A model generated the notes under the pieces. The model was not told the origin of the DNA. It saw only the letters and a program-made list of their open reading frames with translations, and did no database searches. A DNA stretch of 64,000 nucleotides, from positions 124,001-188,000 of the forward strand of contig CBDDKU010000027.1 of assembly GCA_965230375.1 (NCBI GenBank). The letters are read 5' to 3'. Both the position numbers and the translations under genes were made by a program. The stretch is from CBDDKU01 sp965230375. Lineage in GTDB: Bacteria; Bacteroidota; Bacteroidia; Flavobacteriales_D; Cryomorphaceae. Position 1 is the first letter of the stretch, and each line of letters opens with the position of its first letter. This document shows, piece by piece, positions 24,980 through 32,965 of this stretch.

Positions 24980-25726
24980 TTATGCGTTACTCAGGTTTTT
25001 AGCGACCTGATCCCAGTTGATTAAGTTGAAAAAGTTATCAATGTACTCACCGCGTTTGTTCTGATAATTTAGGTAATAGGCGTGTTCCCACACGTCAATT
25101 CCCATAAGCGGTGTAGCTACTTCTTCTGCAATACTTTTCATTAGTGGATTGTCCTGATTTGGAGTAGATGTGATCATCAACTTTCCACTTTCATTTTTGC
25201 ACAACCAAGCCCATCCAGATCCAAATACAGAGCTGGCTTCTTTAGCAAATTGAGACTTGAAGTCTTCGTAAGATCCAAAAGATGAATTAATGGCTTCTCC
25301 GATCATACCAGATGGAGCCCCGCCAGCACTTGGAGCCATGATTTCCCAAAACATGCAGTGATTATAGTAGCCTCCAGCATTATTGCGCAGCTTGTTTTGC
25401 GCATCACTGCCATCTAAGGATTTTAGGATCTCTTCAATTGACTTCCCCTGGAAACTAGTTTGGTCTTCAAGTGCCGCATTGAGCTTTTTCGTATATCCTG
25501 CGTGATGCTTGTCATGGTGTATTTCCATGGTACGAGCATCGATATGTGGTTCTAGAGCATTGAATGCATAGGGTAGGGCAGGTAGCTCAAAAATGGTTGA
25601 TTCTTTCTCTTTTGGTTCTGAATTTTCTTCCTTCTTTGGAGCCTGTCCACAAAATGTGAGTGCTGGTGCAACAACAGCGCCTGCAGCAACAACTCCTGAA
25701 AGTTTTAGGAATTCTCTTTTATCCAT
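24980..25726 (-). CDS. Exported Fe/Mn superoxide dismutase
   Basis: The 248-residue protein consists of an N-terminal export region and a complete SodFM enzyme. Metal ligands are visible in EIHHDKHHAGY, AGGYYNHCMFWE and GIDVWEHAYYLNY, giving the three His and one Asp. The start KREFLKLSGVVAAGAVVAPALTFCG resembles a Tat-like signal with a single Arg and also contains a Cys at lipobox position, followed by a Lys/Glu-rich spacer (KKEENSEPKEKES). It probably acts in the periplasm or anchored to a membrane, removing superoxide made outside the cytoplasm. Fe versus Mn cannot be told by eye. Its terminator lies immediately downstream. Confidence 0.9.
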   Translation of the reverse strand: MDKREFLKLSGVVAAGAVVAPALTFCGQAPKKEENSEPKEKESTIFELPALPYAFNALEPHIDARTMEIHHDKHHAGYTKKLNAALEDQTSFQGKSIEEILKSLDGSDAQNKLRNNAGGYYNHCMFWEIMAPSAGGAPSGMIGEAINSSFGSYEDFKSQFAKEASSVFGSGWAWLCKNESGKLMITSTPNQDNPLMKSIAEEVATPLMGIDVWEHAYYLNYQNKRGEYIDNFFNLINWDQVAKNLSNA

Positions 25727-25767
25727 AAGTGTTTTCTTCGCTTTTTGGCTTTTTCGAAAAATACACT

Positions 25768-26343
25768 TTATATCTCAATCGGCTTAGAATTATTTGAGTC
25801 AAATACGCCAAGCGCCTTTTGTGCTTGAACCATATGCCTGACTTCGTGGTAGATCACAAATCGCAACGTATCGCCCAACTTAAACTTAATCAATGGTAAA
25901 GTCGTTTTGGTCTTTGTTCTGCCCAGACTGACACCTTCGGCCTTTCTGAGTATTTGTAGAAATTCGAGTTGTTGATTGATAAACTTCCTAATCACCACCT
26001 TATCGAAATCATCACCTTCAGGATTCTTGGATTTGAAGGTCTTCATCGGTTTTTTAACTACTCCGTCCTCTGGTAGCATATCCATTGCGCTCTTATTTCC
26101 TAGCCAGCCTGGTTTGTAAGTCGGCTCGCTTGGAAATCGCGATTGATCAATTGCTCGATTCAGCTCCGTTATGTAGAAATCACTGTATCTATTTAAGTGT
26201 TCGATACATTCTATGGCCGACCACCCGCCATTTTCCGGTTTTTGAGATAATATATCATCGGGTAATTTATTGAACTCTTCGGCCTGTGCGATCATTCCTT
26301 CAATTCGGCTCTCAAGTTCTGATAAAACGTCTTTGCACTTCAT
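25768..26343 (-). CDS. DinB family protein (DinB_2-like)
   Basis: From ATG 26343 the product is about 191 aa; an in-frame TTG at 26361 would add six residues and is less likely. The four-helix DinB pattern is visible with WSAIECIEHLNRYSDFY (first His) and VIYHEVRHMVQAQKAL (His pair near the C-terminus), the usual three metal-binding His of the superfamily. DinB proteins are metal-dependent and include bacillithiol or mycothiol transferases, but most, including this one, have no known substrate. It lies between sod and a Crp/Fnr regulator gene on the same strand. Confidence 0.78.
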   Translation of the reverse strand: MKCKDVLSELESRIEGMIAQAEEFNKLPDDILSQKPENGGWSAIECIEHLNRYSDFYITELNRAIDQSRFPSEPTYKPGWLGNKSAMDMLPEDGVVKKPMKTFKSKNPEGDDFDKVVIRKFINQQLEFLQILRKAEGVSLGRTKTKTTLPLIKFKLGDTLRFVIYHEVRHMVQAQKALGVFDSNNSKPIEI

Positions 26344-26398
26344 GATTATAGTTTTAGACAAAGCTCCCTATCAGATGATTGAATTGCATTGATCGAGA

Positions 26399-26938
26399 TC
26401 AAGAATTTCGGATTCGACTTAAATGTTCAGGTGTCATTCTTAGGTAATTTGCAATATATACTGCCGGAATTTCTTGAAAAAGCAACGGACTCCTTTCCAA
26501 GACACGTGTATATCTATCTTGGGGCGAAGTAGTGAGTAGGTCTATTTCCCTTTCTATCTGTTGCTTTACCAGGTCTTGGAGCAATAGAGAATACGCGTCT
26601 TTACGCTCTTTGCTGAAGTTCACAAATTTCAAAAGAGACTCCTTGTAGTAGCACTTAACCTTAGACTTTCGGATTGCAATCATGTCAAATAGGGATGGTG
26701 ATTGGTCAAAAAATGCAGGTAGAGAAGTGATGATTGAATCCTTGTAACCAAAGCGAATAACTTGATCTGAACCATCTTTAGAAAAGACGATGCGAATAGC
26801 CCCTGATTCAATAAAATATACAAAGTGCTCACGTTGGCCAGTTAGGATAAGGTGTTCATTTCGAGCGTATGTCCGCTGCACTACTGACTCTGGGTGGTGA
26901 TGTTCAAATTCTTCAAATATTTTATCAATTGGGTTCAT
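26399..26938 (-). CDS. Crp/Fnr family transcriptional regulator
   Basis: The 179 residues hold a cyclic-nucleotide-binding-like beta-roll (RNEHLILTGQREHFVYFIESGAIRIVF, VIRFGYKDSIITSLPAFF), a dimer helix, and a short C-terminus (QDRYTRVLERSPLLFQEIPAVYIANYLRMTPEHLSRIR) that is the helix-turn-helix in the abbreviated form usual in Bacteroidota Crp relatives. No Fe-S Cys cluster is present. Targets are unknown; the nearby sod and DinB genes are candidates only by position. Confidence 0.85.
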   Translation of the reverse strand: MNPIDKIFEEFEHHHPESVVQRTYARNEHLILTGQREHFVYFIESGAIRIVFSKDGSDQVIRFGYKDSIITSLPAFFDQSPSLFDMIAIRKSKVKCYYKESLLKFVNFSKERKDAYSLLLQDLVKQQIEREIDLLTTSPQDRYTRVLERSPLLFQEIPAVYIANYLRMTPEHLSRIRNS

Positions 26939-27078
26939 ACTGTTTTAAGGAATCTTAACATTTTTTTGGAACTATATCACTTTCATCCTACTGCGAAGGT
27001 TCTACTTTAGCGGGCAGAGATACACTCTCTAAACTAAACAAGGCCTTCTGAACTAAGCATTCAGTAGGCATATAGGCT

Positions 27079-27108
27079 AAAAGACATGTCGGATTATTCC
27101 GGCATGTC
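27079..27108 (-). terminator. Probable terminator of folP
   Basis: On the minus strand: GACATGCCGG, loop AATAAT, CCGACATGTC (one C-A mismatch), then TTTTAG. It is 15 nt after the folP stop. Confidence 0.5.
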
Positions 27109-27123
27109 GTAGCGCCGAAGCTG

Positions 27124-27975
27124 TTAATTCTTCACCATTTCATACAATTTAATACAGTCTTTGGCTTCGCGTACATCGTGAATTCGCAAAATGTTTGCTC
27201 CATTTGTCAAGGCTATGGTATTCAGTGCTGTTGTGCCATTTAATGCGCCGTTTGGATCAGTACCTAGCGTTCTCCATATCATTGACTTCCTTGAAATTCC
27301 GGCCAGCAAAGGACATTCTAAGGTTTTGAATAATTCAAGGTTTCGAAGCAGGATGAAGTTTTGCTCAATGGTCTTTGAGAACCCGAACCCGGGATCAATG
27401 ATGACATCACATACTCCCCGTTCTTTCAACACCACGAGTCTTTCAGACAATTCTCGAATCACATCCACCGCTACATTCTGATAACTGGTGTGATTATTCA
27501 TTTCCTTTGGTGCGGCTCGGTTATGCATCAGCACATAGGGTACTCTTAGATCAGCAACGGTCTCAAACATCTCAGAATCGAGAAGGCCAGATCCCACATC
27601 GTTTATCATATCAGCTCCAACTTCAATGGCTTCACTGGCTACTGTGGCGCGAAAAGTATCGACTGAAATAGCAGTTTCAATTCCAGAATCTCTGATGGAT
27701 TTAATGGCGTTACAAACCGCTTCAACTTCTTGTTTCACTGGAATATCATCAGCTCCGGGTCTGGTAGAATATCCACCTACATCCAAAATGTCGACACCAA
27801 GAGAAACCATCTCCTTGGCCTTCTGAGTGATACTTAGTTCATCTTGAAATCGACTGCCCTGATAAAAGGAATCAGGGGTGATATTCAAGATTCCCATGGT
27901 TAAAGGCTTGTTAAAATTTATCAACTTACCTCCAAGGAGCATACTTTGGTCAATGATAAAAGAAGTATCTTTCAC
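27124..27975 (-). CDS. folP: Dihydropteroate synthase
   Basis: The 283 residues show the TIM-barrel DHPS signatures: MGILNITPDSFYQGSRF (pterin site), DVGGYSTRPGAD, MINDVGSG, VIDPGFGFSKTIEQN, LLAGISRKSMI and LRIHDVREAKD. FolP joins p-aminobenzoate to hydroxymethyl-dihydropterin pyrophosphate in folate synthesis and is the sulfonamide target. The start is GTG at 27975. It is divergent from DUF1599, with 33 nt between the start codons, so both promoters lie in or around this short gap. Confidence 0.95.
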   Translation of the reverse strand: MKDTSFIIDQSMLLGGKLINFNKPLTMGILNITPDSFYQGSRFQDELSITQKAKEMVSLGVDILDVGGYSTRPGADDIPVKQEVEAVCNAIKSIRDSGIETAISVDTFRATVASEAIEVGADMINDVGSGLLDSEMFETVADLRVPYVLMHNRAAPKEMNNHTSYQNVAVDVIRELSERLVVLKERGVCDVIIDPGFGFSKTIEQNFILLRNLELFKTLECPLLAGISRKSMIWRTLGTDPNGALNGTTALNTIALTNGANILRIHDVREAKDCIKLYEMVKN

Positions 27976-28008
27976 GGCTGTTGAAATTACATATTTAGAT
28001 CCCTATAC

Positions 28009-28557
28009 ATGGCGCAAAATACATCGGAGCAGTATCAAAACGTAATTAAGCAGTGTAAAGATATTTTCTTCAAGAAAATGACAGATTACGGGACGGCATG
28101 GCGCATTCTGAGAACCAGTTCCCTAACTGATCAAATCTTCATAAAAGCAAACCGAATTAGAACCATTCAAGAAGTTGAGAAAAGTCTCGTTGGTGAGGGA
28201 ATCGATGGAGAATTTGTGGGAATAATCAACTACTGTATTATGGCGCTTATTCAACTTGAGCTCGGTGATTCTGACAGAATTGATTTGGAAAAAGACGAGA
28301 CCATAGCGCTTTACGATAAATATGCGAATGAAGCTTTTGAACTTATGCTCCGCAAAAACCACGACTATGGAGAAGCGTGGCGTGATATGCGCGTTTCATC
28401 GCTAACTGACCTGATTTTAATGAAGCTATTGCGCACAAAGCAGATAGAAGACAACGATGGCAAAACCATCATATCTGAAGGGCTGGATGCGAATTATTTC
28501 GACATGCTCAACTATGCGGTCTTTGCCTTGATCCAATTAGACGAACAGAAAAAATAA
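28009..28557 (+). CDS. DUF1599 protein with two internal repeats
   Basis: The 182 residues are two copies of one module: KMTDYGTAWRILRTSSLTDQIFIKANRI (about 25-52) and KNHDYGEAWRDMRVSSLTDLILMKLLRT (about 115-142), each followed by a similar helix (GIINYCIMALIQLEL and DMLNYAVFALIQLDE). This is the DUF1599 (nucleotide-modification-associated) family. Enzymatic function is unknown. It opens the rightward run with BT_3928, the ABC permease, tpiA and prmA, a gene order conserved in Flavobacteriia. Confidence 0.85.
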   Translation: MAQNTSEQYQNVIKQCKDIFFKKMTDYGTAWRILRTSSLTDQIFIKANRIRTIQEVEKSLVGEGIDGEFVGIINYCIMALIQLELGDSDRIDLEKDETIALYDKYANEAFELMLRKNHDYGEAWRDMRVSSLTDLILMKLLRTKQIEDNDGKTIISEGLDANYFDMLNYAVFALIQLDEQKK

Positions 28558-28566
28558 TAGAATACT

Positions 28567-30099
28567 ATGACGAAATCGAAAATACTCGGACTTGCACTCA
28601 CTCTATTGGCGGTAATCATGCTTATCGTCGGCTTTACAAGTGAAACGGCTGTAGATGAATTCAATATTTTTTGGATGGCTATGGTAATGGCCTTGATCTC
28701 AGGAGTTTTACTCTCAATGGGAAAGGTGAAAGCGGCTGTCACGTACGCCAGAATTATTGTAGGTGGTGTTTTTGTCGTTTCCGGGCTGATCAAAGCCAAT
28801 GATACAATGGGTTTTGGATTTAAGCTAGAAGAGTATTTTGACGAAAACGCGCTAGGGGCTTTCTGGGCTTATTTCCATGACTATTCATTAGGACTGGCCA
28901 TTTTCATATCGGGCATCGAAGTCTTGTTGGGTTTAGCAGTGCTTTATGGAGCGAAGGCAAGACTTGTTTCGATCACATTGCTTGGAATGACGGTGTTCTT
29001 TGGTTGGCTGACCCTTTTTACAGCGCAGTGCAACGACGCGCAAATGGCTGCAATGGCGGCGGGAGAATCTTTTGACAAAGTATGTGTGACCGATTGCGGT
29101 TGCTTTGGTGATGCCTTGCGCGGTTCAGTAGGCCGATCGCTCACGCCATGGGAAAGCTTCTATAAAGACCTAGGCCTGTTCTTCTTGACATTGGTGATTC
29201 TGTTTCAGAGTAAATCGATCACAGTAAACACCAAATCAGAAGATATGGTCATTCTTCCCGGAGCACTAATTGTCATGCTCGGCTTTGGGGGATGGTTATT
29301 CGGGTGGATGTTTCCGACTTGGTTTTTCATCGTTTCGACTGTCATATATCTGGGACTCAAAAGAGTTTCATCAATCCAAAAACACTACGAATGGGTACTG
29401 GCAGGTTCATTGGCCATCATAACTTATGCCTTCGCATTTTATACGTACACACACCTTCCAATAAAGGATTACAGACCTTATGCTACGGGTAAGGATATAA
29501 ACGATCAGATGAAATCGGCTGAAGAGCTTGGACTCGAGCCAACCGTTTATGCCAACGTGTACAAAATGAAGAATAAGGTGACCGGTGAGATGATGACCAT
29601 GAATTCACAAGATTACTTGGCCCAGAAATTTTGGGAAAACAAGGACTGGGAGATCGAATCAACCTTACCAGACCCTATTGTCATTACACGTGGATACGAG
29701 CCACCGATAGCAACATTCACCGTAACAGATGAAAACGGAAGCGACATCGGATACGATATCCTTCACGAAACCGAATACACTTTTATGGTCGTGATGTATG
29801 ATATTGACAAATCAGCTCAAGGTAGTATCCCAACCGAATTGTCTGAGCTTACAAAACAAGCGGAATCTGCTGGTATCATGAGTTTTGGGGTTTCTTCTTC
29901 GCCATATGAAGCTGTCGAAGAGTATAAGCATAAGTATCAACTCGCTTTTCCGATTTACACCGCCGACGAGATTTTCCTCAAGACTATTGTCCGCTCAAAC
30001 CCTGGAATCGTCTTAATGAAAGAAGGAAAAGTAATGGGCAAGTGGCATGGAAATGATTTGCCGAGTTTCGCCGAGATTTCGGCAACTTATCTAAACTAG
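28567..30099 (+). CDS. BT_3928 family membrane protein (DoxX/MauE-like with redox-type C-terminus)
   Basis: The 510 residues include about eight transmembrane helices. The first block (about 50-215) is DoxX/MauE-like with RIIVGGVFVVSGLIKANDTMGF and a Cys cluster CVTDCGCFGDALRG (about 176-190). The C-terminal 170 residues are soluble and thioredoxin-like in layout (IGYDILHETEYTFMVVMYDI to SNPGIVLMKEGKVMGKWHG). This is the Bacteroidota BT_3928 family. Known MauE-type proteins support disulfide chemistry, so a redox role in the inner membrane is inference. It follows DUF1599 after 9 nt and precedes the permease by 4 nt. Confidence 0.8.
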   Translation: MTKSKILGLALTLLAVIMLIVGFTSETAVDEFNIFWMAMVMALISGVLLSMGKVKAAVTYARIIVGGVFVVSGLIKANDTMGFGFKLEEYFDENALGAFWAYFHDYSLGLAIFISGIEVLLGLAVLYGAKARLVSITLLGMTVFFGWLTLFTAQCNDAQMAAMAAGESFDKVCVTDCGCFGDALRGSVGRSLTPWESFYKDLGLFFLTLVILFQSKSITVNTKSEDMVILPGALIVMLGFGGWLFGWMFPTWFFIVSTVIYLGLKRVSSIQKHYEWVLAGSLAIITYAFAFYTYTHLPIKDYRPYATGKDINDQMKSAEELGLEPTVYANVYKMKNKVTGEMMTMNSQDYLAQKFWENKDWEIESTLPDPIVITRGYEPPIATFTVTDENGSDIGYDILHETEYTFMVVMYDIDKSAQGSIPTELSELTKQAESAGIMSFGVSSSPYEAVEEYKHKYQLAFPIYTADEIFLKTIVRSNPGIVLMKEGKVMGKWHGNDLPSFAEISATYLN

Positions 30100-30103
30100 T
30101 ACT

Positions 30104-31384
30104 TTGGGAAGATTCATCCTACGTAAACTGCTCTATGGCTTACTCGTTTTATGGGGAGTGGTGACATTGGTGTTTGCCATTTTCAGCATAAACCCGGGCG
30201 ATCCTGCCAGAATGCTCCTCGGGCAGAGAGTGGATGAAGAAGCCCTTGAAGCTGTAAATAAAGAGCTCGGGTTGGACCTACCAATTGTTCACCAGTACAT
30301 CCTGTATTTGAATGATATATCGCCCATCTCGGTTCACAACATTCAAGATGAAGATTCACGCGTATATCTGGATTCTCAAAAGTATAGAGCGCTAGCAAAG
30401 ATACCGCTGGGAAGTACCGCGATCGTTTTAAAACAACCATATCTCCGACGTTCCTACCAATCTCGAAAACCAGTTTCTGAAATCATTTCAGAAGCGCTGC
30501 CGGGTACAGGCCTATTAGCCGTCGTAGCGATTTGTTTCGCACTTGTGGTTGGTGTAACCATAGGAGTGATTACGGCTCTCTACAAAGACAGCTTTATAGA
30601 TAAGTTTGCCTTGTTTACGGCGGTTTTGGGAATGTCGACACCGTCGTTCTTCTCAGCTATTATCATTTCGTGGTTAGGGGGATATTTGTGGGCAGAAACG
30701 ATGTCGCTGCCCATGCTACCCATTGTAGGGTTTCTGATTTTCACTTTGATTACATGGTTAGGTATGCGCCCCAAAGCCTTAATTAAAGCCTTTTCAGCTG
30801 GGTTAAAAGGTATGCTAGTCGGGCTAGGTATCCATACATTGGTTTGGCTGTTATTCGGAATTTCATCTGGTGAGATGGGGAGTTTCCTATTTATTTCATT
30901 TCCTGGTACTGGCCTTGATATGACAGGTTCTATGTATGGTGTCGACGTTTTTGAAGGGAAATACCTTGCTCTCAATAATCTGATTCTGCCTGTGATCACA
31001 TTGGGTATTCGGCCGTTGGCAGTAGTTGTTCAGCTTACGCGAAATTCTATGCTCGATGTGCTATCGCAAGACTATATCCGCACAGCGAGGGCTAAAGGCT
31101 TGAGTCAATCGCGAATTGTGATTAAGCACGCCCTGAGAAATGCGATGAACCCTGTAATAACGGCTGTTTCAGGTTGGTTTGCATCGATGCTTGCCGGAGC
31201 AGTTTTTATAGAATTTGTCTTTAATTGGAAGGGCTTGGGCTTGCAAGTATTCCAATCACTTCAGACCGATGATTATCCTGTAGTGATGGGGAGCGTTCTC
31301 GTAATTGCAGCCATCTTTGTCATCATTAATATTTTTGTAGATATCCTTTACGGATGGCTCGATCCCAGAATAAGAATTAAATAA
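30104..31384 (+). CDS. ABC transporter permease, oligopeptide/dipeptide (DppB/OppB) type
   Basis: The 426-residue protein starts MGRFILRKLLYGLLVLWGVVTLVFAIFSI and has NPGDPARMLLG near the start, as OppB/DppB permeases do. The binding-protein-dependent transport signature is RTARAKGLSQSRIVIKHALRNAMNPVIT, and the end is VFNWKGLGLQVFQSLQTDDYPVVMG to VDILYGWLDPRIR. It is about 100 residues longer than typical DppB because of extra segments near 30-115 and 200-290, the latter with added hydrophobic helices. The start is TTG at 30104, 4 nt after the BT_3928 stop. No ATPase, binding protein or second permease lies nearby, so its partners must be encoded elsewhere. Confidence 0.88.
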   Translation: MGRFILRKLLYGLLVLWGVVTLVFAIFSINPGDPARMLLGQRVDEEALEAVNKELGLDLPIVHQYILYLNDISPISVHNIQDEDSRVYLDSQKYRALAKIPLGSTAIVLKQPYLRRSYQSRKPVSEIISEALPGTGLLAVVAICFALVVGVTIGVITALYKDSFIDKFALFTAVLGMSTPSFFSAIIISWLGGYLWAETMSLPMLPIVGFLIFTLITWLGMRPKALIKAFSAGLKGMLVGLGIHTLVWLLFGISSGEMGSFLFISFPGTGLDMTGSMYGVDVFEGKYLALNNLILPVITLGIRPLAVVVQLTRNSMLDVLSQDYIRTARAKGLSQSRIVIKHALRNAMNPVITAVSGWFASMLAGAVFIEFVFNWKGLGLQVFQSLQTDDYPVVMGSVLVIAAIFVIINIFVDILYGWLDPRIRIK

Positions 31385-31385
31385 A

Positions 31386-32135
31386 ATGAGAAAACCATTA
31401 GTAGCCGGAAATTGGAAAATGAATATGAATCAGGACGATGTGAATGCATTTGTTTCTGAAATCTTGGAGAAATTAACGGAATCGAAAGTTGAAGTTATGA
31501 TTGCTCCACCAGCCATTTTTGGAGCTGGAATGCGTACATCTCTTGGCGACAAAATAGGAGTGGGTGTTCAGGATATCAGTGCACATGATTCAGGTGCATA
31601 TACTGGTGAAATCTCAGCAGAAATGGTTGCTTCTGCTTCTGTTCAATACGCAATTATCGGTCATAGCGAACGAAGAACCTATCACGGCGAAAATGATCAT
31701 TTAGTCAATACGAAGATCAATTCCGCTATAAAGCATGGTTTAGTACCAGTTTACTGTTGTGGCGAGAAGCTGGATGAACGGGAGAGTGGAAACCACATGG
31801 AAGTTGTTGTTTCGCAGATCAGTGAAGCCCTTCAGGGATTTAGCGAAGATCAATTGAAAGAGCTTGTCGTGGCGTATGAGCCAGTCTGGGCCATTGGTAC
31901 AGGTAAAACGGCCACATCAGATCAAGCTCAGGAAATGCATGAAGCGATCCGAAATAGCTTGAGTGAACTGTTCAGCCAAGCCTTTGCAGACAAAACGCGA
32001 ATTCTCTACGGTGGAAGCTGTAAGCCTTCTAATGCCGCTGAACTCTTTGGGCAACCCGATGTGGATGGCGGACTAATTGGCGGGGCTTCTCTTAAAGTCG
32101 ATGATTTTCTGGCTATTGTTGAAGCGGCGAAATGA
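31386..32135 (+). CDS. tpiA: Triosephosphate isomerase
   Basis: The 249 residues show the full signature set: GNWKMN with the active-site Lys, YAIIGHSERR with the catalytic His, VAYEPVWAIGTGKTAT with the catalytic Glu, and the phosphate-binding ILYGGSCKPSNA and GLIGGASL. It interconverts dihydroxyacetone phosphate and glyceraldehyde 3-phosphate in glycolysis. It lies 1 nt after the permease gene and overlaps prmA by 4 nt (ATGA). Confidence 0.97.
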   Translation: MRKPLVAGNWKMNMNQDDVNAFVSEILEKLTESKVEVMIAPPAIFGAGMRTSLGDKIGVGVQDISAHDSGAYTGEISAEMVASASVQYAIIGHSERRTYHGENDHLVNTKINSAIKHGLVPVYCCGEKLDERESGNHMEVVVSQISEALQGFSEDQLKELVVAYEPVWAIGTGKTATSDQAQEMHEAIRNSLSELFSQAFADKTRILYGGSCKPSNAAELFGQPDVDGGLIGGASLKVDDFLAIVEAAK

Positions 32136-32959
32136 ATTATATCAAGGTAGATCTCAACCTCAAGCCATTAGAGCCACTACGCGATATTCTGATCAGCGAA
32201 TTGGCCGATCTCAATTTTGAGAGTTTTGAAAACACAGAAAGTGGTTTTGTCGGATATATCCAAAAAGAAAGCTTTAACGAAAAGGACCTGATTGGTCTCT
32301 TAGACTCGTATAGGGAATTAGGCGATATCGATCATGAAATCAGCGAAATAGAAGATCAGAACTGGAATGCTGTCTGGGAATCGGAGTACGAGATAGTTGA
32401 TGTAGAAGGGAAGTGTCTAGTTCGTGCACCCTTCCATCAGATTGAAAAGCAAAACGACTACGACATTATCATTCAGCCGAAAATGTCGTTCGGAACAGGT
32501 CATCACGAGACGACTTTCATGATGGTTGCTCATACATTAGAGACCAAGATCGATGGTAAGCAAGTGCTCGATATGGGTAGCGGAACCGGGGTGCTCGCAA
32601 TTCTCGCATCAAAAATGAGTGCCAGCTCTGTCGATGCCGTTGACATTGAAGATTGGGCTTTTGAAAACACATTAGAAAACAAGGAGCTCAACGACGTTGA
32701 AATCAATGTTGAAAAAGGAGACGCATCCCTTCTAAAGGGCCGCTCTTATGATGTTATCTTGGCCAATATCAATAAGAATGTTCTGCTACAGGATTTGCCG
32801 ACTTACGTGCAATGTTTGAAATCAGATGGCGTTCTCATTTTGAGTGGCTTTTTTGACACGGATGTTTCCGATTTAAAAAAGGCTGCAAATGAGCTGCAGC
32901 TGAACTTGCAAGGCACGAAATCGCGCAATGGCTGGGCAGCCTTGAAATTTAAAAAATAG
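32132..32959 (+). CDS. prmA: Ribosomal protein L11 methyltransferase
   Basis: The 275 residues have an N-terminal substrate-recognition region (about 1-110) and a class I methyltransferase domain with FGTGHHETT, the SAM motif VLDMGSGTGVLAILASK, and DVILANINKNVLLQDL, where NIN is the post-motif characteristic of PrmA. It trimethylates ribosomal protein L11. The start overlaps tpiA as ATGA. The 1481-residue gene follows after 6 nt. Confidence 0.93.
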   Translation: MNYIKVDLNLKPLEPLRDILISELADLNFESFENTESGFVGYIQKESFNEKDLIGLLDSYRELGDIDHEISEIEDQNWNAVWESEYEIVDVEGKCLVRAPFHQIEKQNDYDIIIQPKMSFGTGHHETTFMMVAHTLETKIDGKQVLDMGSGTGVLAILASKMSASSVDAVDIEDWAFENTLENKELNDVEINVEKGDASLLKGRSYDVILANINKNVLLQDLPTYVQCLKSDGVLILSGFFDTDVSDLKKAANELQLNLQGTKSRNGWAALKFKK

Positions 32960-32965
32960 ACTTGC

